From Epsilonproteobacteria bacterium UBA6211 (GTDB lineage Bacteria; Campylobacterota; Campylobacteria; Campylobacterales; Arcobacteraceae), in NCBI GenBank assembly GCA_002421845.1, contig DISL01000113.1, positions 1-38,526 on the forward strand: a stretch of DNA of 38,526 nt, read 5' to 3'. Both the position numbers and the translations under genes were made by a program. This document shows positions 1 through 8,223 of this stretch, one piece after another. The notes beneath the pieces were generated by a model, which searched no databases, had not been told where the DNA came from, and was given only the letters and a program-made list of their open reading frames with translations. Positions within the stretch are counted from its first letter, which is position 1, and each line of letters begins with the position of its first letter.

Positions 1-101
1 CACTTAGGTAAAATTCTTAAACCAACCTCTGCAATAGTATGAGCCGTTTCAGGGTCAAACTTAAATAATGCTTTCTTTATTAAATCGTAGCTAATCATCA
101 T
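1..101 (-). CDS. pyrD: Quinone-dependent dihydroorotate dehydrogenase, N-terminal fragment (PyrD)
   Basis: The first 33 or so residues read MISYDLIKKALFKFDPETAH and continue with IAEVGLRILPK. This matches the N-terminal helical segment of class 2 (membrane-associated, quinone-using) dihydroorotate dehydrogenase, which oxidises dihydroorotate to orotate in pyrimidine synthesis. The rest of the gene lies beyond the left edge. Two in-frame ATGs (99-101 and 96-98, read on minus) follow an AAGG Shine-Dalgarno, so either could start the protein. The call rests on a short fragment, but the DPETAH signature is typical of PyrD. It is divergent from the small ORF and glyS. Confidence 0.75.
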   Translation of the reverse strand, partial: MMISYDLIKKALFKFDPETAHTIAEVGLRILPK

Positions 102-172
102 AGTTACCTTTAGATACTTAAATTTTATTGCTTATTATATTGAAAACAAACTTAGTTAAAAGTTAGTTTTGG

Positions 173-178
173 TATAAT
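173..178 (+). promoter_or_regulatory. Probable -10 box for the small ORF-glyS pair
   Basis: A perfect TATAAT lies 23 bases upstream of the ATG at 201. No -35 is evident, which is normal for Campylobacterota sigma-70 promoters. It is the only good box in the space divergent from pyrD. Confidence 0.55.
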
Positions 179-200
179 CACAACAAAAAAAGATAAGAAG

Positions 201-359
201 ATGAAAGAAATTATAGACACGATAGTTTTTATTCTGTTTATCATAATTTTAGCTTTTTTTATTGCAGGATTTAATCGTCAGCAAGTGAAAAAGCACCAAG
301 ATAAATTAGATGAGATTGAAAAAAGGAAAAAAAACAATGATAAAACCGTTATTGATTGA
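201..359 (+). CDS. Small single-pass membrane protein of unknown function, overlapping glyS
   Basis: A 52-residue ORF starts at ATG 201 just downstream of a clear -10 box. Residues 4-24 are strongly hydrophobic (IIDTIVFILFIIILAFFIAG), giving one membrane segment. A charged tail rich in Lys, Glu and Asp follows (NRQQVKKHQDKLDEIEKRKK). The ORF overlaps the start of glyS by 23 bases in another frame, so the two are probably cotranscribed and perhaps translationally coupled. The overlap could also constrain the tail sequence. I do not recognise the family; the inner-membrane topology with a cytoplasmic basic tail is inferred from residue composition. It could be a leader ORF rather than a functional protein. 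Confidence 0.55.
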   Translation: MKEIIDTIVFILFIIILAFFIAGFNRQQVKKHQDKLDEIEKRKKNNDKTVID

Positions 360-2352
360 AGTTTTAGTAGAAGAACTTCCTGCTGTTCCATTTTTGAAAG
401 AATTGCCTAATATTGAAAAAAAATGGTCTGATATATTACAAAAAAACAATCTTTTGTGTGAATTTAGCTTTTTTTATACCCCAAGAAGATTAGTTTTATG
501 GCATAGAGAGTTCAAAACAAAGCAAGATGATGCGGTGCAAGAGTTTTTTGGAGCACCTGTTGCTATGGCATACAAAGAGGGTGAACCTACAAATGCTGCT
601 ATAGGTTTTGCAAAAAAATGCGGTGTAGCAGTAAGTGAGCTAAAAACTACGGTTCAAAACGGCAAAGAAGTCCTTTTCTACGAAAAACAAATATCAGGTA
701 AGGCTACAAAAGAGATATTAAACGAGCTTGTAAATGAGTTTATAACATCTTTGAATTTCGGTAAATCTATGAGATGGGGAAGCTTTAAAGAGAGTTTTAT
801 AAGACCTATAAAAAGCCTTTCTATTATGCTTGGCGATGAAGTGGTAGAAGGTGAGCTTTTTGGTATCAAATCAAGCAATTTTACTTATGGGCATAGAATG
901 GTAAGCTATGATAAGGTTTATTTTGATTTTGCGGGTGATTATTTTTGTAAGTTATCAAAAGCAGGGGTTGTATTAGACCAAGAACACAGAAAAGAGATGA
1001 TTTTAAGTTCTATAAAAGAGCTTGAATCAAAAAATAGCGTAAAAGTAGAAATAGATGAAGAACTTTTGGATGAAGTAGTGGCTATTACAGAGTATCCTAC
1101 ACCGCTTTTAGGTACGTTTAGCGAGAGTTTTTTGAAACTTCCTCCAGAGGTCATCATAACATCTATGAAAGAACACCAAAGATATTTCGCAGTACACAAA
1201 AACGGTAAATTATCAAATAACTTTTGTGTTGTTACAAATGCAAATACTACTGAATTTGGCAAGATAATAGCAGGTAACGAAAGAGTACTTAAACCAAGAC
1301 TTACCGATGCAATGTTTTTTTATGAAAATGACCTAAAAAGAGGGCTTGATACTTCAAAACTATCGTCAGTTTTATTTGCAGATGGGCTTGGAAGTTTACA
1401 AGATAAAACAGATAGAGAAGTAAAGGTATGTAAATATCTTGCGGATAAATTAAAATTTGAGCCGAAAGATATGTTGATTCAAGCTGTAAATTTAGGTAAA
1501 GCAGACCTTATGAGTGAGATGGTTTATGAATTTACGGAGCTTCAAGGACTTATGGGGTATTACTATGCAAAAGAGCTAGAAATAGACTCAAATATAGCAC
1601 TTGCATTAAAAGAACAGTATCTACCTGACGGTGTAGATAGTGAACTCCCTTCAAATGAGTTTAGTGCGATAGTAGCTTTGAGTAATAAAATAGATACGAT
1701 TTTAGGATTATTTAGTATCGGCAAAATACCATCAGGTGCAAAAGACCCTTACGCACTAAGACGTGCTGCTTTTGGGGTACTAAAAATACTAAACGAGTAT
1801 AATTTTGATGTAGAGATTGATGTGATGATAGAAGAGTTGTCTCACAACTATAAAGAACTTGATAAAAAGCTTGTATTAGAGTTCTTTGAAGATAGACTTC
1901 AAAGTATAGTAAACGTAAATCCATCAGTGTTAAAAGCGGTACTTGCTACAAATGAGAGAAATATATCAAAAGTAGTAAGTAAAGTAAATGCACTTAATAC
2001 GATAGTAAATAGTAGTGATTTTAAAGAAGTAAGTTCTACGTTTAAAAGGGTTGCAAATATCATCAAAGATGTCGATACGACTGGACGTATCGAAATAAAT
2101 GAAGATTTGTTTGAGCAAGAAGAAGAGAAAAATCTATACAAAAAATACAATGCTATAGTATCAAAAACTTATGATAACTATGAAGAACATCTTGATGCTC
2201 TTTTTGGTATAAAACCTGAGCTTGATATGTTTTTTGATAAGGTTTTTGTAAACCATGAGAACTTAAATATAAGACAAAACAGAAAGAATTTGATTAGTTT
2301 AATCTATATTGCCTTCAAAGAAATAGCTGATATTAAAGAAATTACAATCTGA
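337..2352 (+). CDS. glyS: Glycyl-tRNA synthetase beta subunit
   Basis: The beta subunit of the bacterial alpha2-beta2 glycyl-tRNA synthetase charges tRNA-Gly together with GlyQ, which is not in this window. From ATG 337 the protein has 671 residues, the usual size in Campylobacterota, and starts MIKPLLIEVLVEELP, the typical GlyS N terminus. The central KEHQRYFAVH region and the later SGAKDPYALRRAA segment are GlyS hallmarks. An upstream in-frame ATG at 310 would add nine lysine-rich residues; I prefer 337 because the family starts there and a GGA-containing purine tract sits just before it. A hairpin follows the stop directly. The beginning overlaps the small membrane ORF. Confidence 0.97.
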   Translation: MIKPLLIEVLVEELPAVPFLKELPNIEKKWSDILQKNNLLCEFSFFYTPRRLVLWHREFKTKQDDAVQEFFGAPVAMAYKEGEPTNAAIGFAKKCGVAVSELKTTVQNGKEVLFYEKQISGKATKEILNELVNEFITSLNFGKSMRWGSFKESFIRPIKSLSIMLGDEVVEGELFGIKSSNFTYGHRMVSYDKVYFDFAGDYFCKLSKAGVVLDQEHRKEMILSSIKELESKNSVKVEIDEELLDEVVAITEYPTPLLGTFSESFLKLPPEVIITSMKEHQRYFAVHKNGKLSNNFCVVTNANTTEFGKIIAGNERVLKPRLTDAMFFYENDLKRGLDTSKLSSVLFADGLGSLQDKTDREVKVCKYLADKLKFEPKDMLIQAVNLGKADLMSEMVYEFTELQGLMGYYYAKELEIDSNIALALKEQYLPDGVDSELPSNEFSAIVALSNKIDTILGLFSIGKIPSGAKDPYALRRAAFGVLKILNEYNFDVEIDVMIEELSHNYKELDKKLVLEFFEDRLQSIVNVNPSVLKAVLATNERNISKVVSKVNALNTIVNSSDFKEVSSTFKRVANIIKDVDTTGRIEINEDLFEQEEEKNLYKKYNAIVSKTYDNYEEHLDALFGIKPELDMFFDKVFVNHENLNIRQNRKNLISLIYIAFKEIADIKEITI

Positions 2353-2353
2353 T

Positions 2354-2375
2354 AACACCCTTTTTATGGGGTGTT
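2354..2375 (+). terminator. Hairpin after glyS, probable terminator
   Basis: A 7-bp stem (AACACCC with GGGTGTT) closes an 8-base loop immediately after the glyS stop. Only a short T run follows, so intrinsic termination may be partial. Confidence 0.55.
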
Positions 2376-2441
2376 TGCTCACATTTACTATAAATTTTAC
2401 TAAAAATACTCAAAAAAATGATAAAAATCTTAAATTTATGA

Positions 2442-2447
2442 TATAAT
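2442..2447 (+). promoter_or_regulatory. Probable -10 box of the RRM protein gene
   Basis: TATAAT lies about 115 bases upstream of the RRM gene's ATG. If it is used, the mRNA carries an untranslated leader of roughly 105 bases, unusually long for this compact genome. Confidence 0.5.
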
Positions 2448-2561
2448 TAAACTTCGGTATTGGAAAGAACAGAAGTATAACGAAAAGAACGGGCTAGTCT
2501 CTATCTTTGATTATATAAGATGCTTTTATGATACCTTAGTATATTAAAATTAAGGGCGACG

Positions 2562-2888
2562 ATGAATATTTATGTTGGCAACTTGTCTTACAATCTAAGT
2601 GATATGGATTTTAAAGACCTGTTTGGGCAATTTGGCGAAGTGGTATCTGCTAAGATAATCAAAGATAGAGAGACTGGTAGATCAAGAGGGTTTGGTTTTG
2701 TTGAAATGAGTTCAAAAGCTGATGGACAAACTGCTATCGAGCAACTACACGGTAAAGAATTCCAAGGAAGAACTTTAGTTGTTAATGAAGCTAGAGAAAA
2801 AGAACAAACTGGTGGTGGTTCTTTCAATAGAGATAACAACAGAAGAGACAACAGAAGAGATAACAATAGAGAGAGATCTTTTAGATAA
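2562..2888 (+). CDS. RRM-type RNA-binding protein with Arg/Asn-rich tail
   Basis: This 108-residue protein has one RNA recognition motif at residues 1-80. RNP2 is IYVGNL (3-8) and RNP1 is RGFGFVEM (42-49), with the aromatic positions that stack on RNA intact. The tail (about 86-108) is a low-complexity run of Arg, Asp and Asn repeats (NRRDNRRDNNRE), as in the bacterial and cyanobacterial Rbp family. Such proteins bind single-stranded RNA; cold or stress roles are known in some groups, but the role here is inference. The gene stands alone, with its own promoter, a long leader and a strong intrinsic terminator. Confidence is high for the family and low for the exact role. Confidence 0.93.
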   Translation: MNIYVGNLSYNLSDMDFKDLFGQFGEVVSAKIIKDRETGRSRGFGFVEMSSKADGQTAIEQLHGKEFQGRTLVVNEAREKEQTGGGSFNRDNNRRDNRRDNNRERSFR

Positions 2889-2900
2889 TCACTCCATTGT

Positions 2901-2929
2901 AGCCATTTCTTTTCGAAATGGCTTCTTTT
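2901..2929 (+). terminator. Rho-independent terminator of the RRM gene
   Basis: A perfect 9-bp stem (AGCCATTTC with GAAATGGCT) encloses a 5-base loop and is followed by TCTTTT. The flanking AT-rich sequence would also let it work for zupT transcription arriving from the other side. Confidence 0.85.
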
Positions 2930-2941
2930 CAAATTCTTATT

Positions 2942-3763
2942 TTATACCAATTTAAAAGCAATCAAACTAACAGCCATTACAAGCATACCTAAAGTAATTC
3001 CCAATATTTCAGTATGTGAATTTCCATAGACTCTAGCCGTAGGCAAAAGCTCATCAAACGATATATAAATCATAATACCAGCAACCATTGCAAACGTAAC
3101 ACCGAGTGCCATATCTCCGAGTATCGGTAACAGTATCAAAAATCCCAAAACAGCCCCTAAAGGCTCTGCAATACCTGATGAAAAAGCATATAAAAAGGCT
3201 TTTTTCTTATCTTTTGTAGCCCTATAAATAGGCAAAGATATAGCCATACCTTCAGGTATATTATGAATAGCTACAGCAACTGCTATAGATATACCAAGTG
3301 TAAGGTTTTCCGTACTTGCTACAAATGTTGCAAACCCTTCTGGGAAGTTGTGTATAGCTATTGCAATAGCCGTAAATAAACCTGCACGTTTTAAGTTTTT
3401 GTGACTTGCTTCACTGATTTTATCTTGAATATCTGCTTTTAGTTCGTGTGGATTTATCTCTGTGGGGATAAGTTTGTCTATAAGTGCGGTAAGCCCAATC
3501 CCTGCAAAAAAGAAAAAAACAACCAATGCATGGGAGATAGTATCCGTGTATGTGATGTTGAATGACTCTTGAGCTTTTGGGAATATCTCAACAAAAGAGA
3601 CATATATCATAACCCCTGCACTAAATCCAAGACCGATAGAAAATACTTTATCGTTGTTGAATTTGGAAAAAAATGCAATAGCTGCACCTATCCCTGTGCT
3701 AAGACCTGCAAAAAGGGTTAGCAAAAACGCTATGGTAAAGGTTTGCAGAGTAATGTCTATCAT
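2942..3763 (-). CDS. zupT: ZIP-family zinc/divalent metal transporter (ZupT-like)
   Basis: This 273-residue inner-membrane protein has about eight hydrophobic segments. It carries the two ZIP metal-site motifs in consecutive helices, HNFPEG (138-143) and HNIPEG (167-172), which in ZupT form the binuclear metal site. Between the third and fourth segments is a hydrophilic loop (about 100-125). The family imports Zn(II), and sometimes Fe, Mn or Co, into the cytoplasm. Its length matches bacterial ZupT. The gene lies upstream of and on the same strand as nothing else obvious; the desulforubrerythrin gene is 90 bases away on the same strand, so read-through is possible. Confidence 0.93.
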   Translation of the reverse strand: MIDITLQTFTIAFLLTLFAGLSTGIGAAIAFFSKFNNDKVFSIGLGFSAGVMIYVSFVEIFPKAQESFNITYTDTISHALVVFFFFAGIGLTALIDKLIPTEINPHELKADIQDKISEASHKNLKRAGLFTAIAIAIHNFPEGFATFVASTENLTLGISIAVAVAIHNIPEGMAISLPIYRATKDKKKAFLYAFSSGIAEPLGAVLGFLILLPILGDMALGVTFAMVAGIMIYISFDELLPTARVYGNSHTEILGITLGMLVMAVSLIAFKLV

Positions 3764-3853
3764 TTTTAGTTGTTAGTTGGTAGAGGGTAGAGAAGAGTGA
3801 AGAGAGAATAAGAAATAATCCCTCACCTACTACCTACAACCTACCATCTAAAC
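3764..3853. repeat. G/A-biased low-complexity spacer with GGTAG-type short repeats
   Basis: The space between zupT and the desulforubrerythrin gene is strongly strand-biased. The plus strand reads G/A-rich for its first half (GTTGGTAGAGGGTAGAGAAG, then AGTGAAGAGAG) and C/T/A-rich for its second half (CTCACCTACTACCTACAACC). The reverse complement of the second half contains TAGATGGTAGGTTGTAGGTA, which closely resembles the spacer at 20254-20280 after rny. The two halves can partly pair. It is neither a gene nor an evident terminator. Confidence 0.6.
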
Positions 3854-4513
3854 TTATCCTATCGTAATATCTTTACTTCTTTTTTTGAAATACTCTTTAT
3901 CAACTCTACAAAGTGGACATGCTCCAGGAGCTTTTTTGCCTCTATGTACGTGACCGCATACTTCACATACCCATTCTTCTTCTTCGTCGCTATTGAAGAA
4001 GCCTTCAGCTTCTAAAGCATCTTTTAGTTCTAGGTATTCATGTTCGTGTTCTACTTCTACTTTGCCGATAGCTTTTAACATTCTTGCTATCTCTTTGTAG
4101 CCTTCTTCTGTTGCTATTGCTTCAAATTCAGGATACATTACTTCATGTTCGTATCTTTCACCGTCTGCTGCATATACTAGGTTTTTGACCGTAGAGTCTA
4201 GCTCTATATCTTTTACAAGTTTGTTGTATGCTTTGTATTCAGCCATAGCATGGTATTTTTCATTGTCCGCTGCTTCTTGGAAGAATCTAGCTATTCTATG
4301 ATAGCCCTCTTTGAATGCTACTTCCGCAAAAAATTCGTATTTGTTTCTTGCTTGTGATTCACCTGCAAATGCTTTCATTAGATTTACGGCAGTTAGGTTT
4401 GTAGTAGTACATACCATAGCTTCACCGCAACATACAAGTTTGCCTCCACCTACATGTTGAACTTCTACTTCGTTACCGCATTTGTTACATTTATATGTCT
4501 CATATTTTCTCAT
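3854..4513 (-). CDS. rrc: Desulforubrerythrin, non-haem iron peroxide-scavenging protein
   Basis: Three metal modules are fused in 219 residues. An N-terminal desulforedoxin-like Fe(SCys)4 site uses C9, C12, C28 and C29. A rubrerythrin four-helix diiron domain (about 40-170) has GESQARN, the EKYH motif (85-88) and VEVEHEHEY ligand segments. A C-terminal rubredoxin site uses C183, C186, C199 and C202. This architecture is that of Campylobacter jejuni Rrc (desulforubrerythrin), which reduces hydrogen peroxide. The protein would act in the cytoplasm, protecting a microaerophilic cell. It is divergent from a perR-like gene, so peroxide-responsive repression is likely but inferred. A TAGGAG Shine-Dalgarno precedes the ATG. 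Confidence 0.94.
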   Translation of the reverse strand: MRKYETYKCNKCGNEVEVQHVGGGKLVCCGEAMVCTTTNLTAVNLMKAFAGESQARNKYEFFAEVAFKEGYHRIARFFQEAADNEKYHAMAEYKAYNKLVKDIELDSTVKNLVYAADGERYEHEVMYPEFEAIATEEGYKEIARMLKAIGKVEVEHEHEYLELKDALEAEGFFNSDEEEEWVCEVCGHVHRGKKAPGACPLCRVDKEYFKKRSKDITIG

Positions 4514-4698
4514 CGTTACTCCTAAATCGTTTATATTAAAAGAAAAAAATTTTCCATTGGAGTATTTTATAGTTTTCGAGCTTAATCTTTAGTTAAAACG
4601 AGTTTCAATTTTGTAACAAATAGTATTATTTATTAAATTCATAATAACTTTTATTTATTGGTATAATTTTTTAATATTATTTTTAACCAATTATATGC

Positions 4699-4704
4699 TA
4701 TAAT
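4699..4704 (+). promoter_or_regulatory. Probable -10 box of perR
   Basis: TATAAT lies 51 bases upstream of the perR ATG. A second TATAAT at 4662-4667 lies further upstream. The whole divergent spacer (4514-4755) is very AT-rich and contains an inverted TATTAT-N11-ATAATA at 4624-4646 that could be part of an operator. Confidence 0.5.
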
Positions 4705-4755
4705 TAGGACAAAAATTGACCTATTTAAAAAAAGGTTGAAAAAGGAGGGGTTGAT

Positions 4756-5175
4756 ATGCTAGAAGTTGAACAAATGCTAAGACAAAGAAACATTAAAGTA
4801 ACCCCACAAAGACTTGCTTTAGTAACAGAGCTTAGAGACAAAGGTCACTTAAATATAGAAGAGCTTTATAATAGTTTGAAAAGAAAATTTCCATCTATTT
4901 CATTGGCTACGATATATAAAAACTTGAATGCTATGATTGAAAACTGCTTCGTAGAAGAGGTAAAGATACCTTATGCAAAATCAAAATACGAGATTGCAAA
5001 AGATTTACACTCACACGTGGTATGCGAGGAATGTGGGAAAGTATGCGATATAGATATAGATTTGAGTTCTGTGCTTAAATGTGATACCATATCAAACAGC
5101 GGTTTTGAAGTACAAAAAAGTGCACTTATAGTAAGCGGTACTTGTTGTGACTGTCAGGCTAAGAAGAAAAAATAA
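4756..5175 (+). CDS. perR: Fur-family peroxide-responsive repressor (PerR-like)
   Basis: This 139-residue Fur-superfamily regulator has an N-terminal winged helix (about 1-78, with TPQRLALV and SLATIYKNLN) and a C-terminal metal-binding dimerisation domain. H31, H85, H87 and D98 occupy the places of Bacillus PerR H37, H91, H93 and D104; D rather than E at the last position favours a peroxide sensor. The D85 equivalent is E79, a conservative change. Structural zinc would use C90/C93 and C130/C133. An extra C97 and C131 are present. An unusually strong AGGAGG Shine-Dalgarno precedes ATG. It probably represses the divergent desulforubrerythrin gene and itself. Confidence 0.9.
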   Translation: MLEVEQMLRQRNIKVTPQRLALVTELRDKGHLNIEELYNSLKRKFPSISLATIYKNLNAMIENCFVEEVKIPYAKSKYEIAKDLHSHVVCEECGKVCDIDIDLSSVLKCDTISNSGFEVQKSALIVSGTCCDCQAKKKK

Positions 5176-5200
5176 AAGTTTTTTATTATTAATATATTGA

Positions 5201-5206
5201 TATAAT
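5201..5206 (+). promoter_or_regulatory. Probable -10 box of the restriction-modification operon
   Basis: TATAAT lies 30 bases before the preferred ATG at 5236. It marks the left edge of the accessory island, directly after perR. Confidence 0.55.
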
Positions 5207-5235
5207 CATTTACTTTAAATTTTAGGGTTATGATT

Positions 5236-8223
5236 ATGTCAATATTTACTAAATCTGTATTAAATTCTATCAAATTAGATGAGTCAAAGGTCGCTTTGGC
5301 TTGGGCTAACTATCAAACATTTTTATCCAAAAAAGAACATATCAAAGGTTTCAAAGAAGAAGAGTATCAAGACGGTTTCCTCAAAGATGTGTTTGAAAAC
5401 TGCTTGGGATATACTCTCAAAACCACAAATCCTAGTGATTATACACTAGAGCGAGAAAAGAAAAACGAAACCGACTCCAAAAAAGCTGATGGAGTAATAT
5501 ACATTGATGGTGATGTCATAGGTGTAATAGAACTCAAAGACCAAAAAACTAAAAACTTAGACCCAATAGAATCACAAGCTTTTAATTATCACAATTCACA
5601 TGCAAAAAGTAGATATATCATCATATCAAATTTTGATGAGCTAAGGTTTTATATAGACAAAAAGACAGCTCATGAAAAATTTAGCCTTTTTAATCTTGAT
5701 TATGAGGAGTTTAGAAAACTTTATTTGCTCCTTAGCTACGAAAGTATCAAATCTCAAATACCTCTCAAACTAAAAGAAAAAACCAATAACTTTGAACAAC
5801 AAATATCAAAAGAGCTGTACAAAGACTTCTCTATATTTAGAAATCATTTATTTGAAAATATAGTAGCAAACAATTCAAATCTTGATAAATCAACGCTTCT
5901 AAGACTAACGCAAAAGTTATGCGATAGGATAATCTTCATACTTTTTGCAGAAGATAGAGGGCTACTAAATCCAAACACCATAAATGAAATAAGAACAAGA
6001 CATTCATCTGATATATTCGGTAATCCAATGTATCAATACTACAAGATATATTTTGATGCTATAAATAGAGGAAACGAAAAGCTACAAATCCCAAAATACA
6101 ACGGTGGGCTTTTTGCAACAGATGAGCTTCTTGATAGTTTGGTGATAGATGATGCAGTGCTAAATATGGAAGCTCAAAAGCTTAGTGACTATGATTTTGA
6201 TAGTGATGTGAGCGTAAATATCTTAGGGCATATTTTCGAGCAATCTCTCACAGACTTGGAAGAACTACAAGCAAATATTGATAATGTGGATTTTGACAAA
6301 ACCAAATCAAAAAGAAAAAAAGATGGAGTTTTTTATACTCCTGAATATATCACAAGATATATAGTCCAAAATACACTTGGCAAACTTTGTGATGATAAGA
6401 AAAAAGAGCTTGAAATACTTGAAATTGAAGCTCCAAAAGATAGCAGAAAACCTACCAAAAAAGAGCAAACCACCAAAGAAAACTTAGAAAACTATAGAAA
6501 CTGGCTTTTACAACTCAAAATCCTAGACCCAGCTTGTGGAAGTGGAGCATTTCTAAATCAAGCTTTGGAATATCTAATATCAGAACACAAAAGCCTACAA
6601 GAAAACTTAGCTGTGATGGGTGATATAACAGCTTATTATGAGATAGAAACAAGTATCCTAGAACACAACCTATACGGTGTGGACATAAACGAAGATGCGG
6701 TAGAGATAGCAAAGCTTAGCTTGTGGCTAAGGACTGCATCTAAGGGTAGGGAGCTTACTAAACTGGCGGATAAGATAAAATGTGGAAATTCTCTTATAAG
6801 TGATAAATCTGTGGTTGAAAATGCTTTTGTGTGGGAAGATGAATTTCCAGAGGTATTTGAAAAAGGTGGGTTTGATATTGTTGTTGGTAATCCACCGTAT
6901 GTTGATTCGGAAAGTATGACTAAATCATATCAAACTGAAAGAATATTTATTACAAAGAATTACTTAACAGCCGTTGGGAATTGGGATATATTTATACCTT
7001 TTGTTGAATTAGGATTACAAAAATTAAAAGATGGTCATTTTTTATCTTTTATCATTCCAAATAAAATTTTATCAGCAAAGTATGGAACTACACTAAGAGA
7101 CTTTGTTAATAGAAACTATTCAATTATTGAAATATTTGATTTATCAGTAAATAATGTTTTTGAAATAGATGTTTATCCTATAATTTTAACTATACAAAAA
7201 ATATCACAAAAAGAAAATATAAAAATATCATTTCAGAAAAATGAAGAAATATTTTCAAGATATATAAAATTCCACAGTGAAAATAATTGGGCTTTATATA
7301 ATGATTTAAATTATGAATTATTTTCAAAAGTATCAAAGAAATTTGAGCCATTATCTTTAAATGAGTCGTATAATTTATATTCTTCCGCTTCAGTATCTGA
7401 AGCTTATGAAATCAAAGAATTTATACAAGATAATAAAAATGTTGGTGATAATTGTTTAAAACTAATAAATACTGGAACAATTGATCCATATATTAGTTCT
7501 TGGGGAATATCTACAATGACTTATATAAAAGATACATATAAATACCCCATTGTAAATATTGCAAATATTAAAAACAAAACTTGGACAAATAAGCCTAAAA
7601 TTGCATTTGCAGGAATGGCTTTACGCATTGAAGCTTTTATGGATACTGAAGGTATATTTCTACCTTTAAAATCTACAACTGTATTGTGTGCCAATAATTT
7701 AAATTCCTTAAAAACTATTGGCGGTATTTTGAATTCTAAATTAATAACTTTTATATTTAAAATAGCAAATTCTGCAAATACTATGGCTGGAGGCTATTTA
7801 AATATTAACCAAGATAATCTTGGAATGCTACCTATTCCAAAACTTGATAATTTAGAACAACAAGAACCATTTATCCAAAAAGCTGATTTAATGCTTGAAT
7901 TAAATAAAAAACTACAAGAGTTAAAACAAAACTTTCACAATGAGTTAGGTTTAGAAAAACTCACTAAAAAACTTGAAAATTTTGAAGAGTTGGAGTTTGA
8001 TGATTTTATAAAAGAATATACAAAATCAAAAAAAATAAAATTTGCCGACAAACTAGAAGAACGCAACTTCAAAAACGACTGGAAAGCCCTTTTTGAAAAT
8101 GATAAAAAAGAAGTCCTAGAAATTCAAAATCAAATCAATCAAACAGATAAAGAAATCGACCAAATGGTTTATAAACTTTATGATTTAACGGAAGATGAGA
8201 TTAAGATTGTGGAGGGTATATAA
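5236..8223 (+). CDS. Type IIG-like restriction-modification protein (Eco57I/BREX-like N6-adenine methylase with nuclease domain)
   Basis: One 995-residue chain combines endonuclease, methylase and target recognition. The N-terminal 180 residues carry a PD-(D/E)xK pattern: D85 (KADGVIYI), then E99 and K101 in VIELKD. The Rossmann methylase has SAM motif I PACGSGAF (432-439) and catalytic NPPY (552-555), as in N6-adenine methyltransferases. The C-terminal half is a TaqI/Eco57I-type target recognition region and ends in coiled coil (about 885-980). I chose ATG 5236: AGGG at 5224-5227 is 8 bases away, but only 2 from the ATG at 5230. From about 6900 to 7860 the DNA becomes visibly more AT-rich, suggesting a swapped recognition domain. 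The next gene overlaps the stop. Confidence 0.93.
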   Translation: MSIFTKSVLNSIKLDESKVALAWANYQTFLSKKEHIKGFKEEEYQDGFLKDVFENCLGYTLKTTNPSDYTLEREKKNETDSKKADGVIYIDGDVIGVIELKDQKTKNLDPIESQAFNYHNSHAKSRYIIISNFDELRFYIDKKTAHEKFSLFNLDYEEFRKLYLLLSYESIKSQIPLKLKEKTNNFEQQISKELYKDFSIFRNHLFENIVANNSNLDKSTLLRLTQKLCDRIIFILFAEDRGLLNPNTINEIRTRHSSDIFGNPMYQYYKIYFDAINRGNEKLQIPKYNGGLFATDELLDSLVIDDAVLNMEAQKLSDYDFDSDVSVNILGHIFEQSLTDLEELQANIDNVDFDKTKSKRKKDGVFYTPEYITRYIVQNTLGKLCDDKKKELEILEIEAPKDSRKPTKKEQTTKENLENYRNWLLQLKILDPACGSGAFLNQALEYLISEHKSLQENLAVMGDITAYYEIETSILEHNLYGVDINEDAVEIAKLSLWLRTASKGRELTKLADKIKCGNSLISDKSVVENAFVWEDEFPEVFEKGGFDIVVGNPPYVDSESMTKSYQTERIFITKNYLTAVGNWDIFIPFVELGLQKLKDGHFLSFIIPNKILSAKYGTTLRDFVNRNYSIIEIFDLSVNNVFEIDVYPIILTIQKISQKENIKISFQKNEEIFSRYIKFHSENNWALYNDLNYELFSKVSKKFEPLSLNESYNLYSSASVSEAYEIKEFIQDNKNVGDNCLKLINTGTIDPYISSWGISTMTYIKDTYKYPIVNIANIKNKTWTNKPKIAFAGMALRIEAFMDTEGIFLPLKSTTVLCANNLNSLKTIGGILNSKLITFIFKIANSANTMAGGYLNINQDNLGMLPIPKLDNLEQQEPFIQKADLMLELNKKLQELKQNFHNELGLEKLTKKLENFEELEFDDFIKEYTKSKKIKFADKLEERNFKNDWKALFENDKKEVLEIQNQINQTDKEIDQMVYKLYDLTEDEIKIVEGI

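Noticed and set aside
310..336. Longer glyS start at ATG 310 (adds nine Lys-rich residues).
   Set aside because: GlyS proteins start at the MIKPLLIE position, and the extension lies inside the overlapping small ORF.
2455..2561. RRM leader examined as a tRNA or other stable RNA gene.
   Set aside because: No cloverleaf, no CCA end and no GTTCRA-type loop.
4624..4646. TATTAT-N11-ATAATA considered as a defined Per box.
   Set aside because: The spacer is so AT-rich that such an inverted repeat arises easily; kept only as a possibility, not as a feature.
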